From: Gambelia wislizenii
Taxonomy: Eukaryota > Chordata > Lepidosauria > Squamata > Crotaphytidae
Direction of reading: 5' to 3'
Assembly (NCBI GenBank): GCA_030847615.1
Contig: JAUMIR010000005.1
Span: 239,358,645 to 239,422,644, forward strand
DNA: 64,000 nt
The notes under the pieces were generated by a model that was given only the letters and a program-made list of their open reading frames with translations, was not told the origin of the DNA and made no database searches. The first letter of the stretch is position 1. Each line of letters opens with the position of its first letter. Made by a program: the position numbers and the translations under genes. Shown here piece by piece: positions 10,758 through 22,305 of this stretch.

Positions 10758-11316
10758 TAGTTGATGTGTGCCTTCAAGGTTTTCCCCAACTTACAATGAC
10801 CCTAATGCCCTATCATGGGGTTTTCTTGGCAAGATTTGTTGGGGGGGGGTGTCTTTGCCTTTCGCTGAGGCTGAGAGTGTGACACGAAAAGACACGAGCA
10901 TGGTAAAAATTTAAAATACAGCAAAAGAAACACAGAAAAAGTACACACAAGCACAGAAACACACTAAAAAAGTTCAAAGTAAACTGAGGAGGTTGACAAA
11001 GAGTGTCCCCTACCTGGCTTTTGCATTCTCAACCGGAAATGTTCTGCCCATTGATGTTGTATTCATGAGATCAAAATAGTACTTAGTTTCAAATGCTCTC
11101 AGTACCAGCAAAAAAAATGCCACGCTCAGTCTATTGACAGCTTGACCCATCAATAAAAAAGAACGCCTTATTTTCAAGACCTAATCGCAAAAGCATGATG
11201 TTGTTTGGTATGTGTGCCCTTTCGCATTCATTAGGCATCGCTATGACGCAATATTTGGAGAGTCTGATAAAGTCCATAGTCCAGTGCTCAGACCACTACA
11301 TCACACTGGCTCTCTA
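10758..11316 (-). mobile_element. Sauria-type SINE split by a nested TIR element
   Basis: The minus-strand SINE tail (10758-10880) and head (11276-11316, 'agaccactacatcacactgg') are separated by a TIR element. About 60 bp of SINE middle is also missing, so a deletion accompanied or followed the insertion. Confidence 0.8.
10884..11275. mobile_element. TIR element, GGACTTTATCAGAC type, left end deleted
   Basis: The right end TCTGATAAAGTCC (to 11275) is intact and the left terminus is missing. The interior shares blocks with the copies at 43695, 47021 and 25430: a hairpin 'ctattgacagcttgacccat', 'aaccggaaatgttctgccca', and on the minus strand CCAG followed by GTAGGG, a weakened splice-donor-like site. 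Confidence 0.8.
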
Positions 11317-14300
11317 GAATAAATCATGGCACAGAGAGAAATACTTCCCAAGATGCAGATTTATGGAAAGGTAAGTGCTGATTCTTAGGAACAAGAGATG
11401 AAGGAGGATAAAACAAGAGTTTCTTCATCATCTCCTAATAGATATTTATGACCATGAAAGAAAACCCAGTTCAGATTGTTATTAATTGGTATTCATTTAT
11501 TTGAAGTCAAAAAGAAACCCCTACCAAGGTAAGTAGTATAGCACTGTTCCTCAGACTTACCATATGAATATAAGACACAACACACTGGGTTTAAGAGATG
11601 GAAAGGGAGAAGGGAAACAATTAAGTTCAGTGGTTATAATGAGTAGTTGGTTGGAAATGGTTCAGGCATCCTGCTGGAATTGTTGCTGCTAGTTGACAGT
11701 TGAGGAAGGGAGGCCAAAGTCTCTCCCAGTGGCATGAGATCTCAGGAGTCCAATGACAAAATGCCTTCTTAAGCTGATGCACAAGGAAGCAGATGATCCT
11801 TTCTGTCACCCACCAGCTGAGAACTGTAGACAAAGAGTCCCTGTACAGTGTCAGGGAGGACAGGTCTCTGCTGCAGCTAGGCTCAGATATGATGCACATG
11901 TCTTGGGCTCTTTTTCTTCTCTCTCTGTGGCCAGAGCAATAGTTATCAGAAGCTGGAGTGAGTTGTTGTGAATTGTGACATACAAAAGACAGGGGGAAAG
12001 ACACAGGAGAGTCCAGTTCAAAGACTTTCCCACACTCATCATTTGTCAGACCACTATGGTAACCTCCATTTTACTGAATGTGTGTGTACTGGGTGCCCTA
12101 CTTTATCTTCATTGTAATCTTGTGAAGTCGGCTTGCTCAGTGATTGACCCAGGGTCAATGAATTCCATGGCTGATCCAGAATGTGATATAGGTCTTCCTG
12201 GCCAAAATCCATCATGCTAACCTGTTGTTTTATCAGTATAACTGCTGTATGGCTGTCATCTGATCTTAATAAAGTAGGTATTATGTTTTGCTCTTAAGCA
12301 TTTTGGCTTTATTTTCATTGAATAAATCATGGCACAGTGTAATATGTCATGTGTTGTTGTCCACCTGAGGTTGTATTTACCTAATTTTAAGACCTGCTAA
12401 GGAACAGCTGATTGTTATCCTGTCCTGATATGTAAAACCATAGAATTCAAAGAGGGTGTACTGTCTTTTTCACACAACTATCTGATTCTTAAAATGAGAA
12501 CTTAACCTCCAGCAAAATCTAGGGGCTTTTGTTTTGCTTTGTTTGGCATTTGGGGGAGTTCATGTGGCATGCAGAGAATCTTGGGGTAGAAAATTGGCCT
12601 TCAGACTCACTTCCTGCTTTTGGATATGTGCAGTTGCTGTTTCTTTGGAGCGTGGAGTTCTGCAGTTTCTGCTGAGACTATTGCAGAAGTTTGCTCTTTT
12701 ACTGTTTTAAAACTAGCACAGAAGCAACCAGGGAATATTAGGGAAAAGCGGTACTATTTGGGAAGCTGGAATTTTGAAAGGGAATTTATGTCTTCAATTG
12801 GACTCCTTCTGTGATATGGAGACCAACTAGGCTGTTTTTCAACCAGAATGCTCACAGGTTCCCAGCAAAGCCCCCAAACTCTGCTTTTCCAGTTGTCCTC
12901 CCTGCTTCTCTATTGCTGTTGTCAGTGGTATTTCTTGCTGTCGGTTGTGATGCTTGGCAGCCTTGGGGGCCAGAAGGAAGCAGAGAAGATGCACAGGCTT
13001 CTGTGATAAGGAATGTTTGTCAGTGGATAGATTAGCTTGTGGTCTGGGCACAATTGGCATGAATTTTTTTTAAAAAAAATATTTTTATTTATTTATTGCT
13101 TACCCACACAGCTTCCTAAACAAGCAGGTCTTTGGCCCTTTCAATAAAAGGAATAAAAGGCCATTCTCCCTCTGCACTGGAAGAATTTGTGGCTATCTCA
13201 GAAGCCATTCTGTAGCCTCTGTAGCAGGGACAAAGAATGCTAAAAGGCAGAGAAAATAAGGGGATATTAATTATAGAAAGATAAGACAACACAAAGCACT
13301 AAACCATTAATGGTATGGTGATAAATTTTAAAGTGCAGACAGTCACCATGAGGATACACACAGGAAAACCCCCAAGGAGAAATAAAAAATGAAGATATAT
13401 TTCAACACGTCTGTTATAGCAGTGTTTGGCCAAATCCTTTAGGACTGCTGGCAGAAAGTAAGTAAGCTATTGTAGTTACATGGGTGGTCTTGAAACCAAA
13501 GGTTGTTCCGTCTTCCTCAGATGTCTCCACCCTTGATGCATCTTTATACTTTCATCACTGATGCAGCTCCAGTAGTGTACCAAGGCATTCTCTGGCTGTC
13601 CTTGTGACCCAGGGAAGGGAGAGTAGCTTCCACTCCTCTTAGACAAGTTCAAAGTTAGCTTCTTCTTCTCCAGGTATGCAAAAACCGGATAGCACCTGAG
13701 CACAACCCCACAACCAGTCAGTGGCTAGAAAGTGAAGGACAGAGCTACAACCAAGATCCCCTGACTGCCCTTGTACACCGAGGGTGAAGATGTTGTGTGA
13801 GGAGGTTGTGGATGCCTCCTTCCATAATGCTGACAAAAGTACTCATGCCAGTGTGTGTCACCCACAGAATCCTTGCTCTCCTCTCCATCAAGAGCAGGTC
13901 TTTTCTAAAGCTAATGGTTCTTTTAATTGTTCATCCAAGATCATATCATACCAAAATATTTTGCATTACAGAAGGGATTGCTCACAGTTACATATTGTCG
14001 CTGGGAAAATCCACTCCATCCCAGCTTATATAATAAGCTGAGATGGAACAGGGAAGCCAGGCAGGGGCAGGACGTCGTCATCCCTACTAATAAAAAAATA
14101 AGCCATACCCCTGCTAAAGTGTCAAGAAAAGATATCCCCAAGTTTTCCACCCTATCAGCAGGTTGCAATAACGGAATACCATTTTGGCAATTTAGCAGTG
14201 GAGTGTTAACAAGATGAAGTTGGCATTCCAGTTGCAGGGGACAACACTCACTTTTCTCACTGCTGCTTAGTATTAGGATCTTTTGCCTTTGTTTCAGCAG

Positions 14301-14489
14301 CTTTGTTTAATTGGTTGCAAGCTTTCTAGGGTCCTGTGTCAGAAGAAAGAAAGGAAATACATGTATGCATACATACATGAATACATAAGCTCTTAGGGCC
14401 TGACCATTCAGTTCCAGTTCTCAGGAAGGAGGGGAGAAATCTCAAGACAAGAGCCCTACCTTGAAAAATGTGTGTATGTGTGTGTTCTC
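11317..14489. other. Intergenic, no gene seen
   Basis: Bases 12095-12230 resemble the conserved middle of squamate CORE/MIR-like SINEs ('aatcttgtgaagtcggcttg', 'gacccagggtcaatgaattc'). Bases 13070-13110 look like a LINE tail ('tttttatttatttattgctt'). The 125-residue open frame at 11627-12004 (minus) has no recognisable domain and I do not call it. Confidence 0.45.
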
Positions 14490-14493
14490 AGCC

Positions 14494-14722
14494 TCGGCCT
14501 AAATTCCTTAAAGGTGCTAGATCCTGTCTGATCTTGCATCAGGTCAGCCCTGTTTAGTGCTTGGTTGGGAGACCACTAATGAATACCAAGCACTGTATGC
14601 TAATATTTCAGAAGAAGAAACTAGCACCGCTGAGTATTCCTTACCTAAGAAAACTCTATGAAATTCATGGGGTCACCAGAAATCAAGAGCCGACTTGAAG
14701 GCACACACAGACACAGACACAT
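14494..14722 (+). mobile_element. 5S-rRNA-derived SINE with Bov-B-like tail
   Basis: Bases 14494-14605 match 5S rRNA in order: 'ctgtctgatcttgcatcagg' (box A region), 'gccctgtttagtgcttggtt' and 'gggagaccactaatgaatac' (box C). The 3' half (14640-14722) has 'aagaaaactctatgaaattc' and 'gacttgaaggcacacacag', the Bov-B/Sauria tail. It is a retroposon, not a functional 5S gene, because the 5S part is mutated and joined to a LINE-mobilised tail. 5S-headed SINEs are known from squamates. Confidence 0.88.
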
Positions 14723-14955
14723 TCTCATCATTGCTTGGACTTCAAAACAAAACAAAACAAAACAAAAAAAACAAGAATGACATACTCTGTGCAAAGGTGG
14801 TTGATGTTTAATGTATTGTGTCCATTCCTTTTCCTCTCCAGACAAGCATTACTCTTACTTTGTTAGTGTGATTGGAAATACAACAATGTTCAGCACTTAA
14901 AAATGTCTTACAGAGAGCAGTAGTGATAATGTTAAGTACCTTCCAGTGACACAAA

Positions 14956-15489
14956 GGGCTTGTCTACACCAGCCAGAATATTCCACATTCTGGCCAGAGT
15001 ATTCCAGCCCCGGGCCCATGGTGTTTTCCCCATGTTACCTGCCCTTATGTTGTGGCAGCAGAGGGGCGTCCACACACCCATGGCCTGTGTGCAAACAGGT
15101 GCTTCTTTTCTGTGCCCCAGTCATGTCTTCCGAGGCCAGAAATGAGGTGTCTGGCCATATGCCCTCAGCAGATGTGATGTCTGTGACCCAGCTGGGAAAT
15201 GACTGCACCAGCTACTCTGCTGGCCATGTGTGCGGGCACCCCACGCCCCAATAGAGTAATGGAACTCACCGTCTTCTCCAAAAAAACTGCAGCAAACAGT
15301 GAATAGTGGTTTTTGTTTAATACATGTCCACTTAGTTTTAAGGGATATTTGCCCTGGATTCTTGTTGGAACAGTCCGGATATCATCTGGACAATTCAGAC
15401 TAGGATCAGGACAAAAACCCTTTGTCATCCAGACTGCTGTGTGCAGGAACAGGGGGAGGCTGTTTCATTTGGCCATGTAAACAAGGCCC
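14956..15489. mobile_element. TIR element, GGGCTTGTCTACAC type
   Basis: The ends are GGGCTTGTCTACAC and GTAAACAAGGCCC, with flanking AAA on both sides (14953-14955, 15490-15492). The subterminal 'cagccagaatattccacatt' matches the type found at 49315 and 61418 ('gggccagaatatgcc'). Non-autonomous, with no transposase. Confidence 0.82.
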
Positions 15490-15693
15490 AAAGTCTCTTA
15501 ATCGCTTAAAAACCTGTCCTAACTTCTCTGAGATGTACTCTGATCTTCTTAGGGATCTTTCTACTTCTGCCAATCCCCTTTATTCTCTCACTTCTACCAA
15601 AAGTGAAACTAGCTTAGTCCAGTGTTCGCTTAGCACCCTCACACAGCCCTCCTGTCTTTAATGGAGATCTTATGGTAAAGCCTTCATTTTAAT

Positions 15694-16915
15694 GTGAAGT
15701 CAAAGGCTTTCATGGCCAGCATCCATAGATATTCCTTGGGTTTTTTCCCAGGCTGTGAGGCTGTGTTCTGGAAGTGTTTATTTCTGACGTTTCATCTGCA
15801 TCTGTGGCTGGCATCTTCAGATAATGGGGTCTGCCCTGTTTGCCCAGTGCGGCGAGAAGCTGGACAGGTTGTGTTAAAATATCACCAACTCTCCTTCCTC
15901 TTCACAGGTAAATTCAGATAGCTATGAACCAAGCTTGGCACATGTTCATAGAGATTAGGAAAAACAGAAAAAGTTTTATTTTTAGTTCAAGCAATGAAAC
16001 AGCATGGAGAGAAATCACTCCTCCAGGATCTCAGCTTAATCAAGTTACAGGAATACATTCAGTCATAAGATTGAAAATAAATCATAAAACTAATGCATGC
16101 TAACTAGACATTTCCTAAGCTAAGAAAATAGTAACTTACAAATTATGAAGTCCATGTAAGAGTCTCTGTGATGGGATTCAGAGTAATTGGAATGGAAGTC
16201 TCTGCCCCAGAGACTTCCATTTGGGCTCTTTTGATGTTATAAAGCCCATAAGTGGGGGTCTGCTCTCCATAATTCAGTTATCATGCCCCCTCTCTTGCTG
16301 GTCAAGCCATGTGTCTCACACAGAACAAAGGAATTCAGAAACTTAAAAGACCTTTGGTCAGATCTGATTGGTTCTGCATTTCCAGATTTGGATTGGCTCT
16401 TCAGTCAGGTGATGTGAGCATGTTTAGGAAATGAGGGTCCACTCCTTATCTTACCTGTTGCTATGGAAACCAGGGAGTGGAAAATTCCAGATGCTGAGGA
16501 GAAGAAAACAAACTCTTTCCCCATGATGCAGTTGGTCACTTGATCATGACAGTTGGGTAGGAGTGGAGGGGGTGTTTATATACTGTGAACCCCTGTTGGG
16601 GAGGATATGTAAAGTTGTGTATTTGAATGGCTAGTTTCTGGGTGGTGATATTATCTGCTGGAAATCCCCCTGTCCCTGGGTGGAGTTCATTTGCAAGTGT
16701 TGAGTTCTGATTTTAGTGTTTTTCAGGACTGGCAGCCAGATTTTGTTTACTTTTAGGGTTTCTTCTTTCCTATTGAAGTTGTCCAGGTGTTTGTGGATTT
16801 CAATAGTTTCTCTGTGCATTCTGACATGATAGTTGTTGGCCTGGGCCAGAATTTCGGTGTTTTTAAAATAACATTTTGTGTCCAGGTTGGTTTATAACAT
16901 GTTCTGCTTCTCTGC
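15694..16915 (-). mobile_element. Penelope-like element, 3' portion
   Basis: On the minus strand, 16819-16631 encodes RETIEIHKHLDNFNRKEE followed by a tail with KIWLPVLKNT. This resembles the segment following the GIY-YIG domain in Penelope-like elements and related proteins (pattern EAIEI.+HP.N.NR). It ends PPRN then stop. The downstream non-coding part runs to 15694 and includes AATAAA (minus strand, near 15973). The stretch 15694-15858 ('tgacgtttcatctgcatctg') recurs in squamate genomes as I recall. Continuity across 15860-16560 is inferred, and a separate insertion there cannot be excluded. Confidence 0.6.
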
Positions 16916-17505
16916 TGCTAATGAGGCAGCGGCAGCAGCTCCAATGGGGATCCACTCCCCTCCCTGTGCTGCTCAGTGCAGGATAAGGAAGATGGTGCCA
17001 TGTTTGCACATGGACGACTGAATTGGGCCAAATCGAACCCGTTCCAGCTGTCCAGACAGCAAAAGATCCTGAGGTCACTTCAGAGTTTTTGGGAAACCCT
17101 GGAGTTTTCTCTGACTTTGCTTAGTTCAGAGCAATGTTGGGTTAAAGTAGGGGGCGTGGTTCCTTCGCACAAGTAGCTGTACATCATCTGGACTGCCAGC
17201 ACCAGTTTCAGGGCAAGTCCACAATTGTTTTGCTATGGACAAGCCCCCAGCTACACTTCTAGCCACCGAGGAGGAAGTGAGCCTTGTACAGTGGCTTTCA
17301 TCAAGACTTCCCTGTAAACTGCTTTCTTTTTCTGCCTGTTATCTTGGGTTTGGAGAGGAGATAGTTCCTCAGATAGTTCAGGATTTTTCAAGGTGTCAGT
17401 CCAGATTCAGGGGGAGTCTGAGTTTTTTCTATAGTGTAGAGAAGGCCTCCAATCCTGTTTTCATCCTACAGCATCTTCCTGAGTGCAGTCTGGCAGGGAG
17501 TGAAT
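16916..17505. other. Intergenic, no gene seen
   Basis: No gene is recognised. 'gtacatcatctggactgcca' near 17180 resembles interiors of the GGGCTTGTCTACAC elements, but no ends were found. Confidence 0.4.
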
Positions 17506-18027
17506 TCACCATTTGAAATGAAAACCACACACACTATTTTCCATTGCAGGAGCATATTTCAGTTTCCTGAGCTCAGTTCTGAATGTAGACAGGGGAGTTT
17601 CACCCATCATTAACAGAAAGTCTGGCTGCTGTTGAGAGTTAGCAGTGAATTTCAGCTCCACCTCAAAGAACAGACCCAGTGGACCTTCAGAAAAAGGAAC
17701 ATGGTGTTCTTTAGACCCCTCCATATCCTCTCCTTTGGCCTGAACTTGACATCTCAGCAATCCAGATGGGTCCTTTTTCACCAGCCCAAGTGGGATGAGA
17801 ATTCTTTTTTTTTTTCCTTGATCTTTTTTTTTCCTTCTCTCTCTTTTTCTCTCTGGCCATTTGGCCTTAAAAACAAGGTCCTGTAAAAATTCTGGACTGC
17901 CTTTGCTGCCAAGGAAAGAAGACCTCATAAATTCAGGAGAGACTGATGCAAGGCAAGATGGAAAACATGCAACCTGTGTCGAATAAACTGCTGCATTTTC
18001 AATTATTCTCTTGCATAAACATGCCAT
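17506..18027 (-). other. Unexplained 173-codon open frame
   Basis: The longest minus-strand frame outside repeats starts at ATG (18027) and stops at 17506. The N-terminal third is ordinary, the middle is a Lys/Arg-rich run over low-complexity ttttttcc sequence, and the C-terminal half (GPLGLFFEVELKFTANSQQQ onward) reads more like protein. I do not recognise a domain. There is no convincing promoter, splice site or poly(A) signal around it. It may be a remnant of an unlisted element or chance. Confidence 0.25.
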
Positions 18028-19055
18028 GACAGGCCAGCTGAGCCAGCTGCCTTATCAAAGGGAATGTGGAATTTGACTTTGTGTTTCTTGGTGAGATACC
18101 ATCTTGAGAAGCCCCCAGACTGTCTTCAGCTATGAAGAAAATAAACATATACTTTAAATAAATGCTTTAGCTCAGCTTTGAGAACATTGCCTTCAGGAAA
18201 GTTTCCCCTCCAAGTCACTTTATGATGCCTTTTGCAGGCTTCCAGAGGAATGCAGGGGAGAGCTTTTTAAAAGCTTTTGTCCACCTAATTACAGACTGAT
18301 ATTTTCCTAAACAGAAACATTCTAGGATTCAAATGTGTCTAAAAGGTGACACTCTATGGTCCAGAAAGTCTTTCCTCCAAGTTGGTGTAATGAGAGGCAT
18401 TATAGGGATTGATAACTTTGGGCACATCCTAGGCCAAAACTATAACTACCAATCCCAACTGACAATCCCAATGGCTGCAAGTGCTAATCTTAAAGGAAAG
18501 CAGATAAGCAGGAACTGTGGCTATCAGACCTAGGCAGTAAGGCTGGTTTCAGGGGAGGAACTGATGCAGTGGATATGCCACCCTTTCCACTCTGTTACTA
18601 AAGTGGTGCTCCAATAAAAAGTGTTGCAGACCCCAAGAGGAAGCTAGTTGCTGACCACTGGGGAGACCAGGATGTTAATGTTCACTCAAGTCTAAAGCTC
18701 ACAGCACAACATTGGGCTGGTGGTTGGCTTTTAGCTTGGCCTACCTGCATAATTGCTATGAGAATAAAATAGGCTAATTTGCTTCTATCTCACTCCAAAG
18801 CTGCTCCTGACAGTCAGGGAAACCTACAATGATGGGATTTAGCATGAATGGAGAGGGTCTGCAGCTGTATGAGCAGAACTTGGGCACCCCCTCCTTTGTA
18901 TACATCTCTGTATATCATTATCTTGGGCACCCCCTCCTTTATATATATATGTCTTGGTTATGTTGCCTTTTCCAGTGTGCTGATTGGCTGCTCAGGAAAC
19001 TCTCCTAACCAATCATCACCCACATGCAAATTCCCTCTCCACCTCAAAATCTACT
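18028..19055. other. Intergenic, no gene seen
   Basis: There is a direct repeat 'cttgggcaccccctccttt' at about 18880 and 18922. A cluster of promoter-like motifs at 18980-19030 comprises gattgg, ccaat and ATGCAAAT (octamer). No transcript can be assigned. Confidence 0.4.
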
Positions 19056-19115
19056 CCTGCCATTCAATCTGTGGCCCAGATTCTTGCCACTCAATCTGTG
19101 GCTCAGACTGGGACT

Positions 19116-19372
19116 CAGTCAACTGGTGATGGCAGTGGCAGGCCTCCTGCAACAGAACCAAGGCAGTTAACTGGTGGCAGCACCAGCAGGACACCACTGC
19201 TGCCACTGTGACAGGACACAGATAGCTAACTGGCAGCTGTGGCAGTGGCAGCACACTGCTGCTGCAGCTGAAACAGAACTCAGACAGTCAACTGGAGGTG
19301 GCAGTGGCAACAGGCCACCTGTGATGGGACCCAGGCAGTCAACTGGTGGCAGTGGAAGCAGGGCAACAGAGT
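19116..19372. repeat. Imperfect minisatellite, 48-62 bp unit
   Basis: Five units start at 19116, 19164, 19223, 19285 and 19336, each beginning cagtcaactgg or a variant and containing 'ggtggcagtggcagcagg'. The GCAGTGGCAG-rich units open frames on both strands, which I regard as incidental. Confidence 0.8.
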
Positions 19373-19600
19373 GAGTCACCCTCAGCAATTCTGGGGAAAG
19401 TGTAGAGGAATTTTAAAATCCACCAGCCTATCTCACAGGGTTGTTGGACATTTTGGGGGGGAGTTTTTAATGGTATATGTTACACTGGATATAGCCAGTT
19501 TTCTAGATTCCACTTCTGTAAAGATATTTACAGTTTAAAGCCAAGATCCCAAGAGCTTTATGAACTCATGAAAAGGACTTCTTTTAATCACTATATCTGT

Positions 19601-19984
19601 GGAGATTATCAGACGCAGCAAAAAGTTCCTTAGCAGAACGCCAGGATAACGTTACTGTCCTGCGAAAGGGGCCCAGTTTCAGACGATGTTGTCCTCATCG
19701 CGTTCTGCTCCTGTGCTGCAGCAGTTAGTAAAGCATCGCTTTTCATTGACGGGACCTGATAATCTTAAGCATTCACAAGAGTTAAATGGCCCAAGGTTTC
19801 ACATGCCGGCAATGCTGACACCAAATCACAACGAGGGATCTAACAATGGCTCAGCCCGTCAATAAAAAGAAATGCCATAATGATGCCAGCAGAATGCTAA
19901 AAGATGATGTTGTCTGATATTGGTGTCCTTTTGCATTCCCCTGGCATCGTTACGGTGCCACATTAGCCACATCTGATAATCTCC
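19601..19984. mobile_element. Chimeric TIR element, GGAGATTATCAGAC type
   Basis: The ends are GGAGATTATCAGAC and TCTGATAATCTCC. The left half (19601-19770) matches the left half of the element at 50448 (gcagcagttagtaa, 'gcttttcattgacggg'). The right half matches the 47021 element ('gttaaatggcccaaggtttc', 'cagcccgtcaataaaaag'). Flanks are TGT on the left and TAG on the right, so no target duplication. The right flank is CR1 and the left is not. Confidence 0.85.
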
Positions 19985-20155
19985 TAGGACACAGAGCAAT
20001 GGACTCAGACTACAGAAGAGATTCTACCTAAACATTAGGAAGAACTTCCTGGTGGTAAGAGCCATTTGGCAGTGGAATGCGCTGCCTCAAAGTGTGGTGG
20101 AGTCTCCTTCTTTAGATAGGCCTTGTGGTATCTTCCATCTCTATGATTCTATGAT
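19985..20155 (+). mobile_element. CR1 LINE 3' end, starting at a TIR element
   Basis: Begins exactly at TAGGACACAGAGCAATGG and runs through 'ggaagaacttcctggtggta' to 'ctctatgattctatgat'. The upstream CR1 sequence is absent and the TIR element at 19601-19984 abuts it. Confidence 0.88.
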
Positions 20156-21000
20156 GGTACTCTGAAGAGCACAGGGGATTGTCAATGATTCTAGAAGCAT
20201 TTGGGTTCCCAGTGATTATTGGGCATTTGTCCTCTAACCTCCTCCATAGCAATTTCCCCATATAAACAGGAGAGAGAGAGAAAAAAATATTTTTCAGTTT
20301 TTTGTGTGAATATATAGAGGGGATGTTTGCAAAAATTAAATGTCTCTGCCAACCTAAGTCTTTCAAAGCAGTCTGGGCTAAAATAATAAAAAACGTAACA
20401 GTATAATATATATATTTTTAAAAAGTTAAACAGGGTTAAAATAAAGCTACAAAATTAAGCAAAATCAATAAATGCACCATCAAGGCACACATTACATACT
20501 GGAATGCCCATGCAACCTGTTACAAAGTAAACATCAAATTTGACCTCCAGCCCTGTTTTGTTTGTTTGGCAAGAGCATTCAACAGATTGGGGTGCTATTT
20601 AAAAAGATTATCTCCAGAGCTGACAGGGAAAAGTGATTCAATCATGATTTCATGAAATGGACAGTAAATCAAGAAGAGATGGTTTCTATAACTGGCTCTC
20701 CACCTGGTTTTGTTTCATTGATTCTTCGGCATGTTTCCCTCTGAATGAGTCCAACTTGAACTGAGGAGGCTTTCTTTCTTATTGGGCATGTATAGGATTG
20801 CACAAGTAATCTCTGAAACTGGGCATGGGATTCCTTTTCAAAATTTTTGAATCTGCTTTCAAATAAAGCCTCCTTGGATTTTTTTCATAGTTTTTGTGTA
20901 TTTTGCAGCTGGAGGGATGGGGGCAAAGACTAACTGAAACAATCAATTTCAAGGTACACTGGTTTAAAAAGGATCACAGCCCTTTTGAACTGTAAACTAT
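20156..21000. other. Intergenic, no gene seen
   Basis: AT-rich, with a possible old LINE tail near 20390-20520. No gene or clear repeat boundary. Confidence 0.45.
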
Positions 21001-21434
21001 GGTCTCGGTTACACGATGGAAAAAACCTGAGAAGAATTTTCTAAGCTTCCTAATTGTTTACACACATTGTGCCACAAAGTCGCCTCTTTCAGAAGGAGTG
21101 GGGCACAAAAACCCATTAGTAGCGTAATAAAGGATTTCAGAACTTTTCCCAACTTTTTTGAAAAGGAGTGCAACATAGCGCGCTATCGATTGTGTGAACT
21201 ACCACTTCAGAAAAGTCTGTGTGAATTACCAGCAATCTTCCTGAAACAACAATAGCAGAGCTGAGCCATGATTGGTTGGACTGACCACGGAGGAGGTTGG
21301 ACTGACCAGGGAGGGGATGGAGGAGCCTTAAATGAAAAGATCCAGCCATTGTTGTTGCCTCCCGGCTTGCTTGGCTGCTGCAGCTGAAGAATCCCCAGTT
21401 AGCACCCCCTCTCTCTTTCTGTGTGTGTGTGTGT

Positions 21435-21469
<35 letters not shown>

Positions 21470-21526
21470 TTGAGAAGCGATCTGCTCCTCCAGCTGTTCG
21501 CTCCCTCACACTCCTGTGATCCCGTT

Positions 21527-21584
<58 letters not shown>

Positions 21585-21991
21585 TATGGGTGAGCAGAAG
21601 GGGGCTTGAGGGGGGATGGCTCCTTGGAGCGGAAAGGCTGCCTCCTTCCTCCCACCCTTCTCGCTTTGGGAAGAAGAGGGAGCACTCCATGCTAAGGCAT
21701 GAAAATTTAGCAGTCATTCCTCTGGTAATCAGAGGAGGGAAAGATCCCAGCACTTTCTCTTTCTCTCTCTTTCCCTCCCTCCCTCTTATCTTCCCTGCAT
21801 CTCCCCCCCCTCATGTGCTTGGGAGGCCACGCCCCTGTGTGAACTGCATACCTTTGCCTGTGTGAATTGCAAAGTGGAAAAATAAACAGATCAACCGATT
21901 TCTCACTAAATCATGTAAACTATCCGGCACTGGTGTGAAAAAGTGCTAAAGTGCAAAACTATTGCAATAAAAACTGCTGTGTAACTGAGCC
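21001..21991. mobile_element. Large TIR element with CCAAT-box core and GT/GA tracts
   Basis: The ends are GGTCTCGGTTACAC and GTGTAACTGAGCC. The interior includes 'agctgagccatgattggttg' (inverted CCAAT box) shared with 36952 and, in part, 31949. Long (GT)n and (GA)n tracts occupy 21421-21467 and 21527-21584. Open frames of 141 (minus) and 91 (plus) residues cross low-complexity sequence and look incidental. Non-autonomous. Confidence 0.72.
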
Positions 21992-22221
21992 TCAGAGCAC
22001 TGAGAGGTTAGTTTTTTTTATTACAACTCCTACAATTCACACAGCTGTTGGATTTGGGATGATTTAGTCTAAAAAAATAACTTTTTAAAGCTCTGTAACA
22101 ACACCTCTGATAGGGTTGCCAGTTCAGAAAAATCTGAGATGTAAGGACTGGCCAGGTGATATTTTTAAGCATTGTGCATTAAGTATCAACCACAGCTGTT
22201 CACAGCTTGTCATTTAACCTC

Positions 22222-22303
22222 CACACACACACACACACACACACACTGTGTGTGTGTGTGTGTGTGTGTGTGAGTGTGAGTGAGTGAGAGAGAGAGAGAG
22301 AGA
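22222..22303. repeat. (CA)n(TG)n(GA)n compound microsatellite
   Basis: A run of CA (22222-22246) is followed without spacer by TG (22247-22272), a self-complementary arrangement, and then by GAGT/GA repeats to 22303. It sits immediately left of the solo LTR. Confidence 0.95.
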
Positions 22304-22305
22304 AC

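Noticed and set aside
14494..14605. Functional 5S rRNA gene
   Set aside because: The 5S-like part is mutated and fused to a retroposon tail, and there is no T-run terminator after a full 5S length.
15860..16560. Separate solo LTR inside the Penelope-like segment
   Set aside because: No convincing TG...CA termini with a 5-bp duplication; the sequence fits a continuous minus-strand 3' region better.
21328..21753. 141-codon minus frame rich in Ser-Leu and Thr-His runs
   Set aside because: It is a translation of GA and GT microsatellites in the element at 21001-21991.
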